Source: Modicisalibacter xianhensis
GTDB taxonomy: Bacteria > Pseudomonadota > Gammaproteobacteria > Pseudomonadales > Halomonadaceae
NCBI RefSeq assembly: GCF_900113605.1
Contig: NZ_FOPY01000003.1
Location: 62,001-126,000 of the forward strand
Length of the DNA: 64,000 bases
Reading direction: 5' to 3'
The notes beneath the pieces were generated by a model. That model had not been told where the DNA came from, made no database searches, and saw nothing but the letters and a program-made list of their open reading frames with translations. Numbering within the stretch: position 1 is the first letter of the stretch; each line of letters opens with the position of its first letter. Shown here in pieces: positions 28,334 through 37,825 of this stretch. Made by a program: the position numbers and the translations under genes.

Positions 28334-29965
28334 ATGCCTTTTGTTCACTTATTGGCGCCTAAGCTTGGCGTCATGGCGTTATTTTGCTGTTCAGTCGGTG
28401 TCGCTTGTCTACTGGGAGACCCGTCGTATGCCTTGGCCGACGACAAGTCTGCCATCAACGGCGATGGACGTGGGGCGCCGAACCAAGAGACGACACTTGC
28501 CGTCAGGTTTTCCGGTGTCGAACTCATTGGCAATTCGCTGTACTCGGACCAGCGTCTCACCAGGCTGATTGCCAGCGATATGGCCAAGCCGCTGACGTTT
28601 ACCGACGTGCAAGCCCTGGCAGCCAGAATAGAGACGTACTATCGCAAAAACGGTTATGACCTGGCGCGGGTTATCGTGCCCGAGCAAGCGTTTCGTGAGG
28701 GCAAGGCATTAGAACTCGTCGTACTGGAAGGGCGGCTAGGCACCATCGAGATCCGAGGCAACACTCGCTATCCGGACCGCTACATCATCGATACGCTGGA
28801 AACCTCTGGCCTCGAGCGTACACGGGCGTTTTCGCTCGGCGACGTCGAGCGTGGCCTGGCCCTGATCAATCGGCGTTCAGGCGTCGAAGTCAGCTCGACG
28901 TTACGCCCCGGTGAGGTACAGGGCGCGACCGACCTGGTCGTCGATGTCGATGAGCAGTCACGTATCACCGGGGCGCTGGAGGCCAACAATTATGGCAGCG
29001 AAAACAGCGGCAAATACCGCCTGGTGCCGGCACTTAGCCTGTTGAACGCGACGGGACATGGAGACCAGCTAGATATCCTGGGCATGAAATCGCTGGGCGA
29101 TGGTGATGCCTATTTCGGCTACCTGGGCTATGAGACGCCTATCAATGCAGAGGGCACCAAGGCCCATGTCTACGGCTTTTCAGGCAACGTCGCCATTGGC
29201 CAGGACTTCAGGGTGCTGGAAATCGAGGGGGATAGTGAAGGCTGGGGCGTCGGGCTTTCGCATGATGTTGTCGTGTCCAGTCAATCCATCGTCAATGTCG
29301 GAGCCTGGCTGGAGGGGCAGGATCTCGAGCAGTCGATGCTCGGCATCACGACATCCAAGGACCGCGTGCGCAAGGTCCGCCTGGGGGTCAGTATCGACAG
29401 CACCGACCTGCAGGGACGCACCTTGTTGTCTCTCGATGTACACCAGGGGTTGGGCGATCGACTGGGCGGGATGGATGACGATGCATTGCTGTCTAGCCGC
29501 AGCTATGCCAGGGCCGACAACGATTTCACCAAGCTGACCTTCGACCTGGCGCGACTGCAACGCCTCAATGAACGCTGGTTAGTGGTGCCTCGTCTCTATG
29601 GACAGTATGCGTTCGACTCGCTGGTGGCTGGCGAACAATGGGCTGTCGGTGGCTTTCATTCCGTGCTGGGGCATCCAGCATCGGCGTTCTCCGGCGACAG
29701 TGGCTATACCGCTTCCGTCGAAGGCCGTTATTCCCTTCTCGGAGAGGATCGCTATCAGTTGATTGTGCGCGCAGACCATGGCCGCGTGTTCGTCAGACAG
29801 CCCTATCTTGGCCAGGCCGATGACCGCGACATCTCCGGGGCCGGGCTGGGCCTGCGTGCGCAGCCGTGGGAAAGCCTCGAGCTACGTGTCGATTACGGCG
29901 TGCCCATCGGCAGCGAAACGGGTGACGACGCCTACTGGTACGGTCAGGCCAGTTACCGCTTCTGA
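28334..29965 (+). CDS. TpsB two-partner secretion transporter (ShlB/FhaC/HecB family)
   Basis: An outer-membrane beta-barrel of the Omp85 superfamily that secretes its partner TpsA. The start at 28334 follows GGAGGA; the in-frame GTG at 28304 is less likely. A signal peptide runs to about residue 36 (SYALADD). A POTRA_2 domain follows (VRFSGVELIGNSLYSDQRL to LVVLEGRLGTIEI, residues 55-140), then the ShlB-type second POTRA (TRYPDRYIIDTLETSGL), and a barrel from about residue 210 (ITGALEANNYGSENSGKYR) ending in a C-terminal Phe (YGQASYRF). The barrel contains VGGFHSVLGHPASAFSGDSGY, a form of the conserved VRG-type L6 motif region. tpsA begins 61 bp downstream. Confidence 0.92.
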   Translation: MPFVHLLAPKLGVMALFCCSVGVACLLGDPSYALADDKSAINGDGRGAPNQETTLAVRFSGVELIGNSLYSDQRLTRLIASDMAKPLTFTDVQALAARIETYYRKNGYDLARVIVPEQAFREGKALELVVLEGRLGTIEIRGNTRYPDRYIIDTLETSGLERTRAFSLGDVERGLALINRRSGVEVSSTLRPGEVQGATDLVVDVDEQSRITGALEANNYGSENSGKYRLVPALSLLNATGHGDQLDILGMKSLGDGDAYFGYLGYETPINAEGTKAHVYGFSGNVAIGQDFRVLEIEGDSEGWGVGLSHDVVVSSQSIVNVGAWLEGQDLEQSMLGITTSKDRVRKVRLGVSIDSTDLQGRTLLSLDVHQGLGDRLGGMDDDALLSSRSYARADNDFTKLTFDLARLQRLNERWLVVPRLYGQYAFDSLVAGEQWAVGGFHSVLGHPASAFSGDSGYTASVEGRYSLLGEDRYQLIVRADHGRVFVRQPYLGQADDRDISGAGLGLRAQPWESLELRVDYGVPIGSETGDDAYWYGQASYRF

Positions 29966-30025
29966 CGGTGGCTCGTGTGGTTTGGCCGGGCCAGGGATAA
30001 CAAGTCTCAGGGAACGAAAAAGGAT

Positions 30026-32284
30026 ATGACCATGGAAAGGATGCCCATAAAACGGCTGTTCTTGGGCCTGTCGATGCTGGGAGTGCAGGCAGTGGCGCTG
30101 GGTGAGCCCAACCTGGACCGTATCGCTGAAGGTAGCGCCACGGTAACGGCCAACCAGACGGTCAATGGTATCAATGTCGATACGCTGATCGAACAATCCT
30201 CTGGCAAGGCAATTCTCGAATGGAGCAATTTCGATATCGATGCCGGGGAACTCGTTCGCTTCATGCAGAATGGCTCCGATTCGGTGGCACTCAATCGCAT
30301 CAGTGGCGACGCGACACAGATTCTTGGGCAACTCCAGGCCAACGGCCGGCTGTTCCTGGTCAATCCCAACGGTATCGTCTTCGGTGACTCGGCCAGGGTC
30401 GACGTGGCCGGCCTGGTGGCAACGACGCTCGATGTGGCCAACCAGGATTTCCTGCAGGGCAATTATCGCTTCGAGGGCCCGGCGCAACCCGGGGCGGAGA
30501 TTCGCAACTCGGGCACGATCGACATCGACGACAATGGCTTCGTCTATCTGGTTGCGCCCGACGTCGACAACCGGGGGGCCATCAGGGCCAATCTCGGCCG
30601 TGTGGGGCTCGCCACGGATGGCAGCTTTACCCTCGACTTGAAAGGCACCGAGCTGGTCAGCTTTCAGGTCACGGAGGAGCAACTCGAGACGTCGGCGACG
30701 CAGGTCAGCAATGCGGGGTCCCTGGTAGGGGATGTCGTGATCCTGCAGGCCAACGAGGCAGACAAGGTCATGTCATCGGTCGTCAACAGCGGCAATATAA
30801 CGGCGGCAACGGCGTTCGACATGGTAGGTGGCCGTGTTGCCCAGGAAGGAACGTTGACAGCGGGGGACGTAGCGCTCCGGGCCAGCGACTCTGTACTGCA
30901 GAGCGGCGATATCAGCGCAACAGGCCGCGTCGATATCGATGCCGATGTCGATATCGTCATGACGCAAACGGCCGAGACCCGAGCTGGCGGCGATATTCGC
31001 TACAATGCCGACGACGACCTGACCGTGAATACACTGACCTCGGAGAATGGCTATATCGGTCTGATAGCCGATAATCAGTTCGTCCAGACTGGCGATATCA
31101 CCACGCGCGGCACCAGTGTCGAGGTCATGGCAGGCACCGAAGCCGCGGGTGGCCCCGGCAGTACCGGCGATATCGTCATGGCTGAGGGTGCTCGCACCCA
31201 GGCGGTCGATGACATCCGCTACCAGGCAGGGCGGGATTTGACGGTCGGTATGCTGGCTTCTCGACCGGATGACGATATCGAGCTGACCGCTGGCCGTAAT
31301 CTGTATCAACGCGCGGACATCGTGGCGGCCGGTAGCGTCACTGTCGAGGCCGGCAACGATATCGTCATGGCACGTGATTCGATGACTCGGGCCGGGAGCG
31401 ATATTCGCTACAATGCCGATGGCAACCTGACCGTGGCATCACTCGACTCCGACACCGGCTACATTGGCCTGCTGGCTGACGCGTCGATCATGCAGACGGG
31501 CAATATCTCGACCGGCGGTAGTAGCGTTCAGGTAGAGGCGGGTACCGTGGCTGCGGGTGGCCCGGGTGTCACCGGCGACGTTGTCATGGCCGAGGGGACG
31601 CGAACCCGAGCCACGGGCGATGTACGCTACACGGCGGGGCGCGACCTGATACTCGAAGCATTGGTGTCGTTGCCCGATGATGATGTCGAGCTTCAGGCCG
31701 GTCGGGATATCCATCAGCATGCCGACCTCTCGGCAGGCGGGCAGATCGCAGTAGCTGCCGGCAATCATCTGATCGTGAACGAGGGGATCGAGGCCCGTGC
31801 CGGTGAGGGAGCCACATTCACTGCCGGAAACACCATGGAACAGCGGGCAGGCAGTCGTATCGTGGCAGCCAAGGATATTTCGATCACGGCAGGCCGCTCG
31901 GTCAGCATGGCGGGTTCGGCACTGACGCGATCCGAGCAAGGAGATATCGCCTACCAGGCGGGGCGGCAGCTGACGGTAGGCCATATCATGACCTCGGACC
32001 GGCTCGATGGCGGCACTGTCAGTCTGAAGGCGCCAGCGATTTCCGGTGCTGCAGGCGGCGAGGGTGTCCAGGCCGGCTTCATCGATATCGAGGCCTCGCA
32101 GACCTCGGCCACGGCACTCGAGCGCGCGATTCGTTCGCCCTACGAGGTGACCCGCATCGTCGTCAACCAGCGTGAGGCTGGCGGCCGCATGACCCGGGAT
32201 GCCCGTTTCATGAACGACCTGCTGCTGGTGCCCAATGGCATGACAGTCGCGCAACGAGTGCCTGTGCCGGATGCGGATCAATGA
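30026..32284 (+). CDS. TpsA filamentous-haemagglutinin-type secreted adhesin
   Basis: A small TpsA of 752 residues. A signal peptide (IKRLFLGLSMLGVQAVALG) is followed by a TPS secretion domain with NGINVDTLIEQSSGKAILEWSNF, SVALNRISGDATQI and the NPNGIVFGDSARV motif (about residues 100-115). The rest is a repetitive beta-helix. Two long units of 136 residues each (408 bp; 30950-31357 and 31358-31765) begin at DIVM and each contains an A half ending GGPGxTG and a B half ending EAGN/AAGN. The C-terminus has no cysteines, so a CdrA-like cysteine hook is absent. It is probably an adhesin or aggregation factor. The ATG at 30026 follows AAGGAT. Confidence 0.88.
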   Translation: MTMERMPIKRLFLGLSMLGVQAVALGEPNLDRIAEGSATVTANQTVNGINVDTLIEQSSGKAILEWSNFDIDAGELVRFMQNGSDSVALNRISGDATQILGQLQANGRLFLVNPNGIVFGDSARVDVAGLVATTLDVANQDFLQGNYRFEGPAQPGAEIRNSGTIDIDDNGFVYLVAPDVDNRGAIRANLGRVGLATDGSFTLDLKGTELVSFQVTEEQLETSATQVSNAGSLVGDVVILQANEADKVMSSVVNSGNITAATAFDMVGGRVAQEGTLTAGDVALRASDSVLQSGDISATGRVDIDADVDIVMTQTAETRAGGDIRYNADDDLTVNTLTSENGYIGLIADNQFVQTGDITTRGTSVEVMAGTEAAGGPGSTGDIVMAEGARTQAVDDIRYQAGRDLTVGMLASRPDDDIELTAGRNLYQRADIVAAGSVTVEAGNDIVMARDSMTRAGSDIRYNADGNLTVASLDSDTGYIGLLADASIMQTGNISTGGSSVQVEAGTVAAGGPGVTGDVVMAEGTRTRATGDVRYTAGRDLILEALVSLPDDDVELQAGRDIHQHADLSAGGQIAVAAGNHLIVNEGIEARAGEGATFTAGNTMEQRAGSRIVAAKDISITAGRSVSMAGSALTRSEQGDIAYQAGRQLTVGHIMTSDRLDGGTVSLKAPAISGAAGGEGVQAGFIDIEASQTSATALERAIRSPYEVTRIVVNQREAGGRMTRDARFMNDLLLVPNGMTVAQRVPVPDADQ

Positions 32285-32317
32285 GATAGCGTCAAGTGGC
32301 GTTAGGCGCTGCGACGC

Positions 32318-32339
32318 GGGCGGAACCGGGGTTCCGCCC
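32318..32339. terminator. Stem-loop between convergent tpsA and RTX genes
   Basis: A perfect GGGCGGAAC-CGGG-GTTCCGCCC hairpin lies between the stop of tpsA and the stop of the minus-strand RTX gene. No T-run follows on either strand, so it is either a T-poor bidirectional terminator or an mRNA-stabilising stem. Confidence 0.5.
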
Positions 32340-32365
32340 CTTGCTGAGTGATTTGACGAGTCGGC

Positions 32366-34225
32366 TCAGGCGAGAAGCGCCTCGGCTTGGGAGGCATCGA
32401 TGCCCAGTAGCTGGGTCTGCACGGCCTCCGTTCCGTCACTGATGATAGTCATGTCCTTGGGAAACGCCTTGTCGTCTCCGTAGGCCTTGTAGGCGAATCG
32501 CCACACCTCGCCGGGGGCAAGTGTATTAGGCGAGTCATCGCTGATCCGATAGCCGGTATCGTCCTGGTTGGCGGCGCCGTTCCATACGGTGTCGAGATCA
32601 TCGGCCAGGTCGAACTGCAACTCGGGGTTGGTGATTTCCACTTCCGAGGTATTCTCGACGAAGATTTCCGCGACATAGCCGTCGTTCCACTCGCTCCTGA
32701 CCCGACCGCTAACGGTGACGTCGCCTTCCGGCTCGCTAGCGGTATCTCCTGCCTGGGCTATTTCACTACTGTTGCCTTCGAGAATGTCTTCGGCAGAAGG
32801 GACCTTCGGCGCCTCGCCTCGGGATGTGCGCCCGGATTCGACATCAAGCATGGTGCCGTCACCGAAGACGACTTGTTCGATATCGTGCAGACTGTCCTTG
32901 CCCACCTGAACGTTGTCGCCGCTGATACGGATATCGCTTTCATCGTAATCCTGTAGATAGAACGCGATATCGTCGCCCTCGCCGCCATCGAGCCGGTTCT
33001 CTCCCCAGCCATCCGCCGGGCCCGCCTGCAGGATATCGTCTCCCTGGCCTCCATATAGGGTGTCATTGCCCTCGCCGCCGTTGAGATAGACGCCGTCATC
33101 AGAACCCTGTATGACGTCGTCGCGACGTGAGCCCACCACGTAATCGAAGGTGACCTGGTTGGCCTCGACATCGGTGGCCGCTCCCCAACTTGTACCGTCT
33201 TCATTGAACCATAGAGAGGTCGAGATATCGTCGGCACCACGTATCGACTGATCAACCTGCACCGTGTTGCCGTGGTCGCGACCGCCATGAAAGTTGATGT
33301 CGCGGTCCGTGGAGCGCACATGGGCATCGTTGTCCACCGAGGATCGCCATGAGGCAAACAGCAGGCTGTGGCGCATGCCGCTGTCGCTCAGGTTGGTGTA
33401 GCTGCCGTCATAGCTCTCACGCAGTTCGTAAGCGTAGCCGCTGCCGCCGGAGCCCTTATTGAACGCGCCATGGGCCTCGATATCGTCAACCCGGCTATCC
33501 AGTGTCTTGGCAAAATGGTAAGCGGTGGAAGGGCCGTTGATGACCTGAATATCCGATAACTGGCTATCCACCGTGCCGTTCACGCAGACGGCCATGAAGT
33601 CCTTGAGATCCGACATGGTATTCTTGAATTTGCCATTGTCTGGCGTGCCCAGTTCGAATTCGATGCTGAAGCCTTGCAGGGCGACATCGCTCAGGGTATC
33701 GAGACGCTCGACCTGGGTCTTGCCGTCGTCGAAGTCGAAATGCACTCCCCGGTCCAGGGTGATCGTCCGGCCATCGATAGACTCCACTCGCGCCATGCTG
33801 GTGCGCAGTGGGGCATTCTCCTTGCGCCAGGCCGTGTCGCCGATCTCGTCGAAGAATGCCGAGTCGTTATCCTGCCAGAGGCGCAGGGTATCTCCGGGCT
33901 TGAGGTCGCCGACCTTGTCCAGGGTGATGCGACGCTCTCCTTCATCGGCATCCCGGGACAATCTTCCCACCGTGGCTCCATCGCTGCCGTCCAGTTGAAT
34001 GGCATAGCCATCGCCGTTGTCCAGCGCCCGGTTGGTGAAGCTCAGGGTGGTCTTGCCGCTACCTGCTCCCTTCAAGGTCACGTCGGAGCGGGTAATGGTC
34101 AATGAATCATCGAACGCGTAGTTACCTTCACCGAACTCGATAATGGCGTCTTTCGGGGCATCGTTGATGAGGGCTTCGAGTTGGTGGGCGCTGGTGCCCT
34201 TATCGATTTTCAGGGTACTGCTCAT
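32366..34225 (-). CDS. Beta-helix RTX protein with CBM2-like C-terminal domain, type I secretion substrate
   Basis: A 619-residue acidic protein with no N-terminal signal. Residues 1-150 begin like a pectate-lyase-type beta-helix (IIEFGEGNYAFDDSLTITRSDVTLKGAGSGKTTLSF). A long middle region resembles right-handed beta-helix proteins but has no enzyme signature that I recognise. RTX nonapeptides follow near residues 390-420 (GGEGNDTLYGGQGDD). Residues about 510-600 (VSGRVRSEWNDGYVAEIFVEN to LAPGEVWRFAYKAYG) have the strand pattern of a CBM2-type carbohydrate-binding module with spaced Trp residues. GGAGA precedes the ATG. The divergent ABC-HlyD-TolC operon 475 bp away is its probable exporter. 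Epimerase, lyase or matrix adhesin are all possible. Confidence 0.8.
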   Translation of the reverse strand: MSSTLKIDKGTSAHQLEALINDAPKDAIIEFGEGNYAFDDSLTITRSDVTLKGAGSGKTTLSFTNRALDNGDGYAIQLDGSDGATVGRLSRDADEGERRITLDKVGDLKPGDTLRLWQDNDSAFFDEIGDTAWRKENAPLRTSMARVESIDGRTITLDRGVHFDFDDGKTQVERLDTLSDVALQGFSIEFELGTPDNGKFKNTMSDLKDFMAVCVNGTVDSQLSDIQVINGPSTAYHFAKTLDSRVDDIEAHGAFNKGSGGSGYAYELRESYDGSYTNLSDSGMRHSLLFASWRSSVDNDAHVRSTDRDINFHGGRDHGNTVQVDQSIRGADDISTSLWFNEDGTSWGAATDVEANQVTFDYVVGSRRDDVIQGSDDGVYLNGGEGNDTLYGGQGDDILQAGPADGWGENRLDGGEGDDIAFYLQDYDESDIRISGDNVQVGKDSLHDIEQVVFGDGTMLDVESGRTSRGEAPKVPSAEDILEGNSSEIAQAGDTASEPEGDVTVSGRVRSEWNDGYVAEIFVENTSEVEITNPELQFDLADDLDTVWNGAANQDDTGYRISDDSPNTLAPGEVWRFAYKAYGDDKAFPKDMTIISDGTEAVQTQLLGIDASQAEALLA

Positions 34226-34700
34226 GCAATGTCTCCAGTAAGCATCTTGATGCTTCTGGCAGATCCGTTGCCGACGAAGCGCTGCCTGCCGCGGTTATCA
34301 GTGTGGCAGGCCCGGTCGATACGCTGCGCACCACAATTCCCTTTCCGGTTGGCTGCCTGGTTATTGCTGGGCAGGCGGGCGGATGCTAGCGGCCAGGCGA
34401 AACGCAGGGCAACCGAGCACTTGCTAGGGTTTTTGGTTGCAAAGTTTTTTTGTGTATCGAGGTGACGCTGATTGGCGACACGGTGTTTAATTCTTAACTT
34501 TATGTTTTAAATGATTTTTTAACGAGAGCGTAAGTTTTTTAAAATTAACGTTTTCTTTAAAAGAGAGAGCTGCGTTACGAAAGTATGTTTTTTGTGATCA
34601 TAAAAGCGCTCTCAACTTTGTTACGCTTCGTGCCGTGCCGATAACCGTTCGTGCCAAACCGCCCCGCTTGACCCATGCCTCGATAGCCGTAGTGACGCCA
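34226..34700. promoter_or_regulatory. AT-rich divergent control region between RTX gene and T1SS operon
   Basis: No gene is seen in the 475 bp between the divergent starts. The part at 34440-34600 is strikingly AT-rich, with repeated T5-T6 and A4-A5 tracts of the kind bound by H-NS/MvaT-like silencers. It must hold promoters for both the secreted protein and its exporter, which suggests joint control. I assign no specific operator. Confidence 0.5.
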
Positions 34701-36488
34701 ATGACACCAAACCGCCATCCCAGTGAATTGCGGCACGCCTTGAAGGCCTGCTGTTCCTCGTTTGCTGCCGTGGGTGGATTCAGCCTGTGCATCAACCTGC
34801 TGATGCTGGTACCTGCCCTCTACATGCTGCAGGTCTACGACCGCGTCATCCCGACAGGCAGCATGGAGACCCTGGCCATGCTGACCGGGGTCACGGTCTT
34901 TTTCTTCATTGTCATGGGCGGGCTGGAACTGGTCCGCTCGCGGATTCTCGTACGGGTCGGCAATCGCCTGGATATGCTGCTGAACCCGTGCTTGTACAGC
35001 GCCATGTTCCGTCGCAGCGTGACCACGCCGGGGCAACAGACGGCACAGCCGCTCAATGATCTGGCGACGCTGCGCCAGTTTTTGGCGGGCAATGGCTTGT
35101 TTGCCTTCTTCGATGCACCCTGGGTACCCATCTATCTGGGCATCCTGTTCCTGTTCGACGTCTGGTTCGGCGTCTTTGCCAGTGTCGCCGCGTTGATTCT
35201 TCTGGCGTTGGCCGTTGCCAACGAGAAGGCGACACAATCGCTGTTGGCCGAGGCGGGCAGCGAGCATATCCAGGCCCAGGACCTGGCGACGAGCAACCTG
35301 CGCAATGCCGAAGTCCTGCATGCCATGGGCATGCTGCCCGAAATCATGGGCCGCTGGGCGGCCCGCCACGAGGCCTTCCTGATCAAGCAATCCCAGGCCA
35401 GCGACCGGGCGGGGACGCTATCCAACCTGTCAAAGATCCTGCGCCTGCTCTTCCAGTCGCTGATTCTCGGCCTGGGGGCCTGGCTGGTGGTCAAGGGCAG
35501 CCTGACCCCGGGCATGATGATCGCCGGCTCGATCGTCATGGGGCGGGCGCTGGCGCCCATCGACCAGATGATTTCCAGTTGGAAGGGCTTCGTCGGCGCG
35601 CGCAACGCCTACCAACGTATCGAGGAATTGTTGGCCCAGCAGCCCGAAGCGTTGCAGTACATGTCATTGCCGGCACCACGCGGCGATATCTCGGTCGAAA
35701 CCGTCGTCGCCGTGCCACCCGGGGGCAACCTGCCGACGCTACGCGGCGTTAATTTTTCGGTGGCCGCAGGCGAGCATGTCGGGATCGTCGGGCCGAGTGC
35801 CGCCGGCAAGTCGACGCTGGCCAGGGTCCTGCTGGGTGTCTGGCCGGTCCAGGCCGGCAAGGTACGTCTCGACGGGGCGGACATTGGTCACTGGAACCGC
35901 GACGAACTGGGGCCGCATGTGGGTTACCTGCCCCAGGATATCGAGCTCTTCGACGGTACTGTCAGCGAGAACATTGCGCGCTTCGGTCACGTCGATGCCG
36001 ACAAGGTCATCGAGGCTGCCCGCAAGGCGGGCGTACATGACATGATCCTGCGTCTGCCGGAGGGCTACGACACGTGGATCAGCGCCCGAAGCGGAGCGCT
36101 TTCCGGCGGGCAGCGCCAGCGCATCGGCCTGGCCCGTGCCTTGTACGGCAACCCTGTCCTGGTGGTGCTCGACGAGCCCAACTCGAACCTGGATGACACC
36201 GGCGAGCGCGCCCTGGCACACACGCTGCAGAAGCTCAAGACAGATGGCGTCACGCTGTTCGTGATCAGTCATCGCACCAGTGTATTGAAAAGCGTGGACA
36301 AGTTGCTGGTACTCAAGGATGGCCAGGTCAGCCTGTTCGGCAGTCGCGACGAGATTCTGTCCAAGCTGGCGCGGCCGGTTCAGGCTCGCCCCGATACGGC
36401 GCGTCGCCAAGTCAGCGGCAAGACTCGCCTGGCCGCTGTCGGGGCAGACGCCGGACAGCCTCATCAAGACCTCGAGGAACAAGCATGA
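34701..36488 (+). CDS. Type I secretion ABC transporter (PrtD/HlyB-type)
   Basis: The inner-membrane ATPase of a type I exporter, 595 residues from the ATG at 34701 (an in-frame GTG at 34635 is possible). Membrane segments include FSLCINLLMLVPALYMLQVYDRV, typical of the PrtD group, and lack an N-terminal C39-like domain. The ATPase half has Walker A GPSAAGKST (about residue 360), YLPQDIELFDGTVSENI, signature LSGGQRQR (about 460) and Walker B LVVLDEPNSNLD. The next gene overlaps it by ATGA. Its likely cargo is the divergent RTX protein. Confidence 0.93.
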   Translation: MTPNRHPSELRHALKACCSSFAAVGGFSLCINLLMLVPALYMLQVYDRVIPTGSMETLAMLTGVTVFFFIVMGGLELVRSRILVRVGNRLDMLLNPCLYSAMFRRSVTTPGQQTAQPLNDLATLRQFLAGNGLFAFFDAPWVPIYLGILFLFDVWFGVFASVAALILLALAVANEKATQSLLAEAGSEHIQAQDLATSNLRNAEVLHAMGMLPEIMGRWAARHEAFLIKQSQASDRAGTLSNLSKILRLLFQSLILGLGAWLVVKGSLTPGMMIAGSIVMGRALAPIDQMISSWKGFVGARNAYQRIEELLAQQPEALQYMSLPAPRGDISVETVVAVPPGGNLPTLRGVNFSVAAGEHVGIVGPSAAGKSTLARVLLGVWPVQAGKVRLDGADIGHWNRDELGPHVGYLPQDIELFDGTVSENIARFGHVDADKVIEAARKAGVHDMILRLPEGYDTWISARSGALSGGQRQRIGLARALYGNPVLVVLDEPNSNLDDTGERALAHTLQKLKTDGVTLFVISHRTSVLKSVDKLLVLKDGQVSLFGSRDEILSKLARPVQARPDTARRQVSGKTRLAAVGADAGQPHQDLEEQA

Positions 36489-37825
36489 ACGCCTTGCGTA
36501 CACGCCAGCCAAGCCTGGAAACGCCAGTCCAGCCTCAGTTGCCCACCGGCGACAGGCGCTACCGGCAACTGGGGCTGGGCATCGTGCTGGCCTGCTTCGT
36601 GGGGTTCGGCGGTTGGGCGACGGCTGCCAACCTGGCCGTGGCCATCGTGGCCCCCGGCACGGTCTCGGTCGCGTCGTTCAAGAAGACGGTACAGCACTAC
36701 GAGGGAGGTATCGTCAGCGATATCCTAGTCAGCGATGGCGACCATGTCGAGGCCGGCGATCCCCTGCTGATTCTGGATAACACCCAGGCCCTGTCGAAAC
36801 TGGAAATCGTGCGTTCCCAGTACCTGATCAATCGCGCCACCGAGGTACGGTTGCTGGCCGAGCAGGCCGACAAGGCGAGCCTGGGCTTTCCCGAGTCGTT
36901 GCGAGACCACGAATCCGAGCGTATCGGCAATATCCTCGCGGTCCAGCGTGAGCTGTTCCAGGCACGCCGACAGACGATGCAGGGCGGGCTCGACACGTTG
37001 GAGCAACAGACCGTGCAACTGCGCGAGCAGATCGAGGGGCTGCAGCAGGTCATGGTCGTCAACCGCAAGCGGGTCGGGTCATTGCAGCAGGAAGCCGAGG
37101 ATTTCCGGTCGTTGTACAAGGAAGGGCTCGGCAACAACCAGCGCGTGCGTGAACTGGAACGCCAGATTCTCCAGTACCAGGGCGAGAATGCCCAGCATCA
37201 GGCCGATATCGCGCGCCTGGAATCGCAGATCAGCGAAAACACGCTCCAGCGGCGGGTTCGTCAGCAGGAGTTCCAACAGGACGTCGGGGAGCAACTGCGC
37301 CAGGTGCAGGCGGACATCGCCGATGCCGAGGAGCGGATGACCGCACTGCGCGACCAGGTCAGACGCACCACGGTCACGGCCCCGGTCGCGGGAACCGTGG
37401 TGGGGCTGGCAGTGCATACCCAAGGGGCCGTGATCGCACCAGGAGATTCGATCATGGAGCTCGTGCCCAGTGACGACAGCTTCACGATCGAGACCCGTAT
37501 CGCCGACCGTGACATCGAGACTGTCTTTCCGGGCCAGCGTGCCGACATTCGCTTCAGTGCGTTCAACCAGCGCCTGGCCAACGTCATCGAGGGCGAGGTC
37601 ATGCAGATCTCGGCCGACAGCTTCGTCGATGAGGCCACAGGCGCCCGGTATTACAAGGCGCGTATCAAGGTCACCGAGCAAGGCAAGCGCAAGATGAACG
37701 AACACATGCAACTACTGGCCGGCATGCCCGCCGAGGTCATGATTCGTACCGGCGAGCGTTCGTTCGTCAGTTACATTGCCCAGCCGATCACCGACATGAT
37801 GGCACGCGCCATTCGGGAGGGGTAA
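36485..37825 (+). CDS. Type I secretion membrane fusion protein (HlyD family)
   Basis: The periplasmic adaptor linking the ABC transporter to the TolC-like channel, 446 residues. One N-terminal transmembrane helix (LGLGIVLACFVGFGGWATA, residues 30-50) is followed by the first lipoyl half (VQHYEGGIVSDILVSDGDHVEAGDPLL), a long coiled-coil hairpin (residues 115-285), the second lipoyl half (VTAPVAGTVVGLAVHTQGAVI) and a beta-barrel containing GQRADIRFSAFNQR. AGMPAEVMIRTGERSF near the C-terminus is characteristic of the PrtE/HlyD group. Start and stop overlap both neighbours (ATGA and TAATG). Confidence 0.93.
   Translation: MNALRTRQPSLETPVQPQLPTGDRRYRQLGLGIVLACFVGFGGWATAANLAVAIVAPGTVSVASFKKTVQHYEGGIVSDILVSDGDHVEAGDPLLILDNTQALSKLEIVRSQYLINRATEVRLLAEQADKASLGFPESLRDHESERIGNILAVQRELFQARRQTMQGGLDTLEQQTVQLREQIEGLQQVMVVNRKRVGSLQQEAEDFRSLYKEGLGNNQRVRELERQILQYQGENAQHQADIARLESQISENTLQRRVRQQEFQQDVGEQLRQVQADIADAEERMTALRDQVRRTTVTAPVAGTVVGLAVHTQGAVIAPGDSIMELVPSDDSFTIETRIADRDIETVFPGQRADIRFSAFNQRLANVIEGEVMQISADSFVDEATGARYYKARIKVTEQGKRKMNEHMQLLAGMPAEVMIRTGERSFVSYIAQPITDMMARAIREG

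Noticed and set aside
27244-34583. Shared 10-mer TTTCGTAACG at 27245-27254 and, inverted, at 34573-34582
   Set aside because: Matches of this length are expected by chance in 64 kb on two strands; no third convincing site and no palindromic extension.
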